Assembly (NCBI GenBank): GCA_030867875.1
Contig: JAOWCC010000803.1
Location: 124,001-188,000 of the forward strand
Length of the DNA: 64,000 bases
Direction of reading: 5' to 3'
DNA from: Actinernus sp. WN-2022
Lineage: Eukaryota; Cnidaria; Anthozoa; Actiniaria; Actinernidae
Position 1 is the stretch's first letter. Each line of letters opens with the position of its first letter. Below the pieces are notes generated by a model. The model worked only from the letters and a program-made list of their open reading frames with translations, was not told the origin of the DNA and ran no database searches. The position numbers and the translations under genes are program-made. Positions 56,318-64,000 of this stretch are shown here, one piece after another.

Positions 56318-58810
56318 GGTCTGGCCAAAAACATCCAGATTTGACCATTTTTGACCATTTTTGAATATGTTCATTTTTTCTTTCCAATTCTTTCTCTAAC
56401 TTAGACCATTGATGTTAGGAAGCTACTTGGAGATCGTTTGAGATCATTTTGAAGCATATTGAGTGGTTTTTAGTTTTTGTCAGAAATCCACAATTTTTTG
56501 CCAAAATAATCCAGATTTGATCATTTTTGATTATGTTCATTTATTCTTTCCAGTTCTTTCTCTAACTTAGTCCATTGATGTTAGGAAGCTACTTGGAGAT
56601 TGTTTGAGATCATTTTGAAGCATATTGAGTGGATTTTAGTTTTTGTGAGAAATTCAAGATTTTTTGCCTACCCGGTCTGGTCAAAATAATCCAGATTTGA
56701 TCATTTTTGATTATGTTCATTTATTCTTTCCAGTTCTTTCTCTAACTTAGTCCATTGATGTTAGGAAGCTACTTGGAGATTGTTTGAGATCATTTTGAAG
56801 CATATTGAGTGGTTTTTAGTTTTTATCAGAAATCCAAGATTTTTTGCCAAAATAATCCAGATTTGATCATTTTTGAAGATGTTCATTTTTTCTTTCCAAC
56901 TTAGTCCATTGATGTTAGGAAGCTACTTGGAGATTGTTTGAGTACATTTTGAAGCATATTGAGTGGTTTTTAGTTTTTGTCAGAAATCCAATATTTTTCG
57001 CCTACCCGGTCTGGTAAAAAAATCCAGGTTTGACCATTTTTGAAGATGTTCATTTTTTCTTTCCAACTTAGTCCATTGAAGTTCTGAAGCTACCAGGAGA
57101 TTCTTTAAGATCATTTTGAAGCATATTGAGTGGTTTTTAGTTTTTGTGAGAAATCCAAGATTTTTTGCCTACCCGGTCTGGCAAAAAAAATCCAGATTTG
57201 ACCATTTTTGATTATGTTCATTTATTCTTTCCAGTTCTTTCTCTAACTTAGTCCATTGATGTTAGGAAGCTACTTGGAGATTGTTTGAGATCATTTTGAA
57301 GCATATTGAGTGGTTTTTAGTTTTAGTCAGAAATCCAAGATTTTTTGCCTACCCGGTCTGGCCAAAATAATCCAGATTTGATCATTTTTGAAGATGTTCA
57401 TTTTTTCTTTCCAACTTAGTCCATTGATGTTAGGAAGCTACTTGGAGATTGTTTGAGTACATTTTGAAGCATATTGAGTGGTTTTTAGTTTTTGTCAGAA
57501 ATCCAATATTTTTCGCCTACCCGGTCTGGCAAAAAAATCCAGGTTTGACCATTTTTGAATATGTTCATTTTTTCTTTCCAATTCTTTCTCTAACTTAGTC
57601 CATTGATGTTATGAAGCTACTTGGAGATTGTTTGAGATCATTTTGAAGCATATTGAGTGGTTTTTAGTTTTTATCAGAAATCCAAGATTTTTTGCCAAAA
57701 TAATCCAGATTTGATCATTTTTGAAGATGTTCATTTTTTCTTTCCAACTTAGTCCATTGAAGTTCTGAAGCTACCAGGAGATTCTTTAAGATCATTTTGA
57801 AGCATATTGAGTGGATCTTATTTTTTTGGAGAAATTCAAGATTTTTTGCCTACCCGGTCTGGCCAAAATAATCCAGATTTGATCATTTTTGAAGATGTTC
57901 ATTTTTTCTTTCCAACTTAGTCCATTGAAGTTCTGAAGCTACCAGGAGATTCTTTAAGATCATTTTGAAGCATATTGAGTGGTTTTTAGTTTTTGTGAGA
58001 AATCCAATATTTTTCGCCTACCCGGTCTGGCAAAAAAATCCAGGTTTGACCATTTTTGAATATGTTCATTTTTTCTTTCCAATTCTTTCTCTAACTTAGT
58101 CCATTGATGTTATGAAGCTACTTGGAGATTGTTTGAGATCATTTTGAAGCATATTGAGTGGTTTTTAGTTTTTATCAGAAATCCAAGATTTTTTGCCAAA
58201 ATAATCCAGATTTGATCATTTTTGAAGATGTTCATTTTTTCTTTCCAACTTAGTCCATTGAAGTTCTGAAGCTACCAGGAGATTCTTTAAGATCATTTTG
58301 AAGCATATTGAGTGGTTTTTAGTTTTTGTGAGAAATCCAAGATTTTTTGCCTACCCGGTCTGGCGAAAAAATCCAGGTTTGACCATTTTTGAATATGTTC
58401 ATTTTTTCTTTCCAATTCTTTCTCTAACTTAGTCCATTGATGTTAGGAAGCTACTTGGAGATTGTTTGAGATCATTTTGAAGCATATTGAGTGGTTTTTA
58501 GTTTTTGTGAGAAATCCAAGATTTTTTGCCTACCCGGTCTGGCCAAAAAAATCCATATTTGACCATTTTTGATTATGTTCATTTATTCTTTCCAGTTATT
58601 TCTCTAACTTAGTCCATTGATGTTATGAAGCTACTTGGAGATTGTTTGAGATCATTTTGAAGCATATTGAGTGGTTTTTAGTTATTATCAGAAATCCAAG
58701 ATTTTTTGCCAAAATAATCCAGATTTGATCATTTTTGAAGATGTTCATTTTTTCTTTCCAACTTAGTCCATTGAAGTTCTGAAGCTACCAGGAGATTCTT
58801 TAAGATCATT
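56318..58810 (+). repeat. Satellite block 7 (2.5 kb)
   Basis: A/B monomers. The tttgagtacatttt variant appears near 56940 and 57452, about 512 bp apart, suggesting a local three-monomer duplication like that in block 6 but in different monomers. Confidence 0.92.
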
Positions 58811-59657
58811 CATACGCGCGCTAATGGTGGATGGTTATGGTCTTTTTCAGCTTTCCAATATTTTTACTTTTTCTGCTACAGTTCTTTACTTTTTCTTAAC
58901 TTCAGCTCGTACTTCTACGTCTAAAGGTTAGTTTTATGTATCTCGCGTATTTTGTTAGTGTTTTTCCATATTTTTCATCTTTAAAATTCAGTTTTCTATT
59001 TCGGTAGTCGGTACCTTCTAGCTGTTTTACTTATATAATTATCTACTCTTCTTCATTAATTGCCCTCTTGATTTATTGATCCACTGTCTTAAGACATAGT
59101 ACACTGCCTTAAAATCGTTTACATTTCTGTCTTTATTTATTATTATCTTTCTCATTCTTGTTTTCCTACTTTTACTCTTCAGTCATTTTACTTTCATTAT
59201 ACTAGTGCATTTTCGTTCGCGTATTACTTCCCTTTTCCATTATTATCTTTCTCATACTACAGTTAGTTCATCCTCACACTGCGACACTCAGTTTCCTTCT
59301 ACTTTTTTAATCATTAATTAGCTTCATTGTTCATCTCAGTAGGGTTAGGGTTTTTCACTAGTCATAGTTATACGATTTTTATTTTGTTTCGTTTATTTCT
59401 CATACATATTTGAATTTTGGAAGAGCATAATAACCATTCTTGCAATCTTTTTTGTTTGTTTTTCCTTTTGTTTTCCATCTCTATTTATTATTATTATCGG
59501 TTTCATTATACTGCAACGGTTTTGACTGTTATTATCATTCTCTTTTCGTTACATTTTGAATTTTCAAAACATATTCCATGAGCTCGATCATAACCGTCCT
59601 TGTGGCGCGCGCTGTAAATTACAACGGCTACTATAACAACGTCAGCAAAGTGACAGC

Positions 59658-60236
59658 ATGATGACTGGAAGTGCTTTGCGCCACGTGTTACTCAACCTCG
59701 TCTTGTACCTGTGTTTCTCAAACCTGAAGCACTCCAACAGTTCCAGGCGCAATGACTGTCAAATTTTCTATGCCGTTTGTGAAGTCTCTCGTCCAAACAC
59801 CTGTGGCTCTGTTCCCTCAACTCACCCCAAAAAGACTACAATGAGATCTACCTCAACACTACTGCTATGTGGATGCCGCCTGGTTCAGAAATCTTCCTTG
59901 GCGATCTTATTAATCTGTCTGTCTAACGATGTATCTCCTAACCCTGGCCCATCTACTAACGGATCGTCAGTTGCTGACTTTCCTACTACGCGCGGTCTTA
60001 AAGTCGGTCATCTGAACGTCCGAGGTATCATCAACAAGATGGATTCTGTGCGACTTTTATTGAAAGAGAAGCCCTTTGACGTACTCACAATGTCTGAAAC
60101 GTGGCTTCACCCGAACATTCTTGATAACGAAATTTATGTCCCTGGTTATACAGTTACCAGACAGGATAGGAATGGAAAACCTGGTGGAGGTACGCTCGCT
60201 TTTGTTAGATGGCATTCCCTATCGATCAAGAAGTGA
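59658..60236 (+). CDS. LINE ORF, leader + APE endonuclease N-half (copy 8)
   Basis: 192 codons; 2A-like motif at 59928-59951. A private Gly replaces Ser next to the endonuclease motif (HLNVRG for HLNVRS). Ends prematurely at WHSLSIKK. Confidence 0.85.
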   Translation: MMTGSALRHVLLNLVLYLCFSNLKHSNSSRRNDCQIFYAVCEVSRPNTCGSVPSTHPKKTTMRSTSTLLLCGCRLVQKSSLAILLICLSNDVSPNPGPSTNGSSVADFPTTRGLKVGHLNVRGIINKMDSVRLLLKEKPFDVLTMSETWLHPNILDNEIYVPGYTVTRQDRNGKPGGGTLAFVRWHSLSIKK

Positions 60237-61477
60237 CTTACAGAACACTAACATTGAGTCATGCGTAGTTGAGATTACTCGTCCTAAAGCAAAGAAACTC
60301 ATTATATTCACAATATACAGAGCCCCAGACCAAACACTGGACGGTTTTCTTAATGATCTCAACACCGCTTTATCATTACTCCCATCACAAGCTGAGATAA
60401 TATTACTTGGTGATTTCAATGTTAATTTTTTGACTTCAAATACTGACTCATCAAGGCCATTGAAACAGAAGCTCGTTAGACTTACAAATCAACATAACTT
60501 AGTACAGCTTATTGACAAGCCTACGAGAATATCCGAGAACTCATCCACGGCAATTGACCTGTTGTTCGTTAACAACAATCATCGCATAGTCGATTCTGGA
60601 GTTATTCACATAGATTTGAGTGATCACTCACTCATTTACTGTGTCATCAAAGTGGGTGTTCCTCGGGCCCCTTGCAGGGTTATAGAGTATCGATCGTACA
60701 AGCACTACTCAAGGGAGTCGTTCCTGAGTGAACTCAGAGACATATGTTGGAATGTCGTCGACGAGCAATTGGACACCAATAGTGCAGTTGAAACTTGGAA
60801 CCAACTATTTACGGATACAGCCAATCGACATGCTCCAATTAAAAAATCTAGAATCAAGGGTATACACGTGCCCTGGATGAATTCAGAGTTATGCAACGCC
60901 ATGCAAGACCGAGATTACCACCACCGGAAGGCCATTAAATCAAAATCGTCATTCCATTGGTCCATGTACAAAAAGATAAAATCCTACGTAAACAACCTGG
61001 TCAAAAAATGCAAAGCTGATTACTATTTAAACCTTATTACTAGGAACAGGGGAAATAGCAGTGAACCTATGGCAAACACTGAACGAAATTACTTTGCGAA
61101 AGACATCCTCAATCCCTTCATGTATTGAAGTCGATGGCGTACCACATACTGACTCAAAGTCGATTGCTGAAGTTTTAAATAATCATTTTTCAACAGTAGG
61201 ATCTAAATTGGCTGCTAAAATAAAAGCAAGCCTTGATTTTTTCTATCCACGACCCCCTTCTGGTGAATCTATCGCAAGGTCTCGAAACTTTGTCTTCATT
61301 TCAATTGAAGAAAATTTTGTGCATAGGCAACTAAAAATGCTCAAGATAAATAAATCAATTGGCCTTGATCGCATTAGCGCCAGACTGCTGAAAGACTCTA
61401 CAAGCGTCATAACTCCTGCTTTGACCAAGATATTCAGTCTTCTACATTCCCTTCTATCTGGAAATTTGGTAAAGTAA
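60208..61477 (+). pseudogene. LINE ORF, endonuclease C-half + linker, frameshifted (copy 8)
   Basis: GDFN and HIDLSDHS are present; the extra C at 61066-61067 breaks the linker exactly as in copy 7. The first part stops at 61128 and the second frame continues to 61477. Confidence 0.82.
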
Positions 61478-62805
61478 CAGCTCTCTTCAAATCTGGTGAT
61501 CGAAGCAACGCCAACAATTACAGGCCGATTACAATCCTCCCGACAGTTAGTAAGATCCTTGAGAAGGCAGTCCATGCACAAGTATATAATTACCTTATGG
61601 AAGAAAAGATCCTTACACCCAGGCAGTTTGGCTTCAGACCTAAACTCTCAACAGAGATCGCTCTTACCCATTTCACCGATACTATCCTTGGGAATATGGA
61701 CAGTGGTCTAGTAACCGGTGCTGTTTTCCTGGACTTGTCAAAAGCGTTTGACACTGTTGACCATACTATTCTCTTCAATAAACTAGTAACAGCTGGCTTT
61801 TCTGACACAAGTGTGAACTGGTTCAAGTCCTATCTATTTAACAGAAGCCAAATCACCAACTTGGCAAATGTCTCTTCCTCTCCCAAGAAAGTTCCTGTCG
61901 GAGTCCCTCAAGGAAGCGTCTTAGGACCACTACTATTTCTTGTTTATGTAAATAACTTACCCTCATGTGTTAATTACTGCGAGGTGTCCCTCTATGCTGA
62001 CGATACAGTAATTTACTGCTCTTCGACTAATGCCCAGGAACTTAAAGATAAATTGAACGCTGATTTTCTGTCCATATGTCAATGGTTTAACAGCAATCTC
62101 TTGACACTGAATACATCTAAATGCAAGTTCATAATTTATGGCAGCGCACGCAAGCTCAAGGATTTCAGAGAGGTTTCACTGACCATAAATGGCTCTGCTC
62201 TTGACCGAACTGACTCTTTTAAATATTTAGGAGTGACAGTCAGTCAGAACATGAGTTGGTCAGAACACGTGGATAGAGTCAGTAATAAAGTCAATCAACG
62301 TCTTGGCATCATCCGCCGGGTAAAGCATTTGCTGCCCTTGCATGCGCGGCTAACTCTCTATAAATCTCTTGTCCTTCCCTTACTTGACTATGCCGATATC
62401 GTCTGGGGAGATAAGAATAATACCGTCCTCATGGATCACCTTCAAGTTCTTCAGAATAATGCTGCTCGACTTATGCTCGACTTTCCCTCAAGCTCTTCTG
62501 CATCTCAAGTACTCGAACTATTAAACTGGAAACCACTGTACCTTCGACGGCGCTATCATCGCTGTATTACTATCTTCAAATGCTTAAATAGCATGGTGGA
62601 CTTCAACTTTAAATTAAAGAAGAATCACGACTTTCATACATATAATACACGCCGTCAGCACAATCTACATTTACCATTCGCACATAGGAATTGGGGACAG
62701 CAGAAGTTTACCTACCATGCGCTATTAGACTGGAACTCTTTAGACTCTGAAGTTATACAATCAACTACATTATCAATTTTTAAATCTTACTGGCACATAA
62801 CTTAA
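61447..62805 (+). CDS. LINE reverse transcriptase domain (copy 8)
   Basis: FPSIWKFGK to SYWHIT-stop, motifs A, B and YADD intact; internal Met at 61597. Confidence 0.88.
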   Translation, partial: FPSIWKFGKVTALFKSGDRSNANNYRPITILPTVSKILEKAVHAQVYNYLMEEKILTPRQFGFRPKLSTEIALTHFTDTILGNMDSGLVTGAVFLDLSKAFDTVDHTILFNKLVTAGFSDTSVNWFKSYLFNRSQITNLANVSSSPKKVPVGVPQGSVLGPLLFLVYVNNLPSCVNYCEVSLYADDTVIYCSSTNAQELKDKLNADFLSICQWFNSNLLTLNTSKCKFIIYGSARKLKDFREVSLTINGSALDRTDSFKYLGVTVSQNMSWSEHVDRVSNKVNQRLGIIRRVKHLLPLHARLTLYKSLVLPLLDYADIVWGDKNNTVLMDHLQVLQNNAARLMLDFPSSSSASQVLELLNWKPLYLRRRYHRCITIFKCLNSMVDFNFKLKKNHDFHTYNTRRQHNLHLPFAHRNWGQQKFTYHALLDWNSLDSEVIQSTTLSIFKSYWHIT

Positions 62806-62894
62806 TTTCATAATAAACCTTGTTCTATTTCTATTTTATTTCCACCATTTAACTTTCCTGTTTTCCATATATTAGTGAAATATATATTTTTAAT

Positions 62895-62973
62895 ACAGGA
62901 CCTCCCTGAAAATCACAAATTGTGAGTGGAGCTTTCCTGTCAAAATATTATTATTATTATTATTATTATTATT
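62895..62973 (+). other. LINE 3' stem-loop and (ATT)9 tail, copy 8
   Basis: Stem-loop 62895-62940, ATT units 62947-62973. Confidence 0.7.
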
Positions 62974-63143
62974 AAGCATATTGAGTGGTTTTTAGTTTTT
63001 GTCAGAAAACCAAGATTTTTTGCCTACCCGGTCTGGCCAAAATAATCCAGATTTGATCATTTTTAAAGATGTTAATATTTTCTTTCCAACTTAGTCCATT
63101 GAAGTTCTGAAGCTACTAGGAGATTCTTTAAGATCATTTTGAA
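62974..63143 (+). repeat. Satellite stub right of LINE copy 8
   Basis: Single interrupted monomer, same private changes as the other stubs. Confidence 0.85.
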
Positions 63144-63496
63144 ACGTATATTAGTTTTTAAATTTGCGTTCTACATTTTCATATTTTTGCATTAAATAAG
63201 TACCGATTTGTATATTTATTTTATATTTTTATTTTATCAATTTTTAACTATTATTATTGTTATTAGACAATGTATTGTAAAGCGCTTAGGGCAGTTATAT
63301 GAATACCTTTTTGCGCACAGAGGTCGGGAATGATTTAAACTTTCAAAATCATTCTAGCCTTTATTCACATTCGAGCTTCCTAATTATGTGCCAAATCGTA
63401 CATTTCATAAGCATGTTTTCAAATTCCTCACGTGTATTCAGTCACCCGTTATTATTAATATTAAAAGCAGAGTAACGTGTTTCTGTTTATTGTCAG
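63144..63496 (+). other. Intron-like flank upstream of exon copy 8
   Basis: 353 bp with acceptor AG at 63495-63496; no gene seen. Confidence 0.7.
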
Positions 63497-63606
63497 GGTC
63501 AACGTTGGTTTGTTTTGTTCAACTCCTGCAGTAGCTTTAGCCCGTGCTGTTCCCAGGAAGGTTGCCATGGAAATGCTGTTGACTGGAGTTTCCATCACGG
63601 CACAAG
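63497..63606 (+). CDS. ECHDC3: ECHDC3-like internal exon, copy 8
   Basis: 110 bp with the same splice borders and translation as copy 1; no base change seen. This is the last copy in the window, and its downstream satellite lies beyond the edge. Confidence 0.85.
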
Positions 63607-64000
63607 GTAAAACGGTTCTGTCTTTTTAGAGCTTTGGTTCTCTTGGTCAAAAGAGTCTTTCTCCAATTTAGGATAACAATTTCAAATGTGCTAAATTTAC
63701 TTTAATCCTCATCAAGCTTGAAATTAGTATTGCACAAGACTTACAGGGTTTTCGGTAGTTTTTGATTTTGTAGTGAACATTTCTACCAGAAGACCATGGA
63801 CTTCTGATACTACTAAGAATCGTTAAGGCTTATTAGGCCTGCACCTGATCCTGCTAATGACCCGAGCATATTCTCCACACACCTTGCTACAATGTCTCAA
63901 TTCTCTTTCAGAAATTTAGGTTAATAATTTAAATGTAGCTTAATACAAATGTAGCTAATATAAAACCGATTGCTTGATATTACAATAATTATAAAATTAT
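63607..64000 (+). other. Intron-like flank downstream of exon copy 8 (cut by window edge)
   Basis: The first 394 of the usual 488 bp; no gene seen. The array evidently continues. Confidence 0.7.

Larger units (their letters stand above)
58811..62973 (+). mobile_element. LINE copy 8, full length (4.16 kb)
   Basis: Same junctions and order as copy 2; 5' UTR 58811-59657 with a private cgatttttattttg. It shares the extra C in gaacctatgg (61066-61067) with copy 7 but lacks copy 7's extra T. Both family-wide frame lesions are present. Confidence 0.92.

Noticed and set aside
1520..63606. Mutually exclusive exon array creating protein diversity (Dscam-like)
   Set aside because: The eight exon copies show no sequence difference by eye, so choosing among them would not change the protein.

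Overview
The window reads as eukaryotic, animal nuclear DNA. It is AT-rich, holds an exon with canonical AG/GT splice borders, and is filled by a non-LTR retrotransposon (LINE) and a satellite. The LINE has an APE endonuclease plus reverse transcriptase, a 2A-like motif, a 3' stem-loop and an (ATT)n tail. My guess is an invertebrate, possibly a cnidarian, from the general look of the LINE; this is a weak inference.

The whole 64 kb is one tandem array in a single orientation. Each unit runs: about 353 bp of intron-like DNA, a 110-bp exon recognisable as ECHDC3 (enoyl-CoA hydratase domain-containing protein 3), about 488 bp of intron-like DNA, a satellite block of variable length (1.65 to 7.2 kb), a LINE of about 4.16 kb, and a roughly 170-bp stub of the same satellite on the far side of the LINE. 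Exon copies start at 1520, 14029, 20944, 28905, 37868, 47757, 55720 and 63497. Unit periods are therefore about 12.5, 6.9, 8.0, 9.0, 9.9, 8.0 and 7.8 kb. The array enters the window inside a LINE and leaves it inside an intron segment, so it probably extends on both sides.

By my bookkeeping every base is assigned: about 31.2 kb LINE (including one nested foreign LINE), about 25.2 kb satellite and stubs, and about 7.5 kb exon plus intron flank. No tRNA, rRNA or CRISPR was seen, and no other host gene.

The LINE sits at the same point of a satellite monomer in every copy and carries the same two frame lesions in every full-length copy. The simplest history is one LINE insertion into an intronic satellite next to an ECHDC3 exon, decay of its ORF, then repeated DNA-level duplication of the whole block (unequal exchange and conversion), with the satellite expanding and contracting separately in each unit. 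Copy 6 later received a 1.12-kb 5'-truncated LINE of another family on the minus strand.

The main point of interest is an array of eight apparently identical copies of one ECHDC3 exon. Its length is not a multiple of three, and joining two copies creates an early in-frame stop. A functional transcript could use only one copy, unless the array is a pseudogene or an assembly product.
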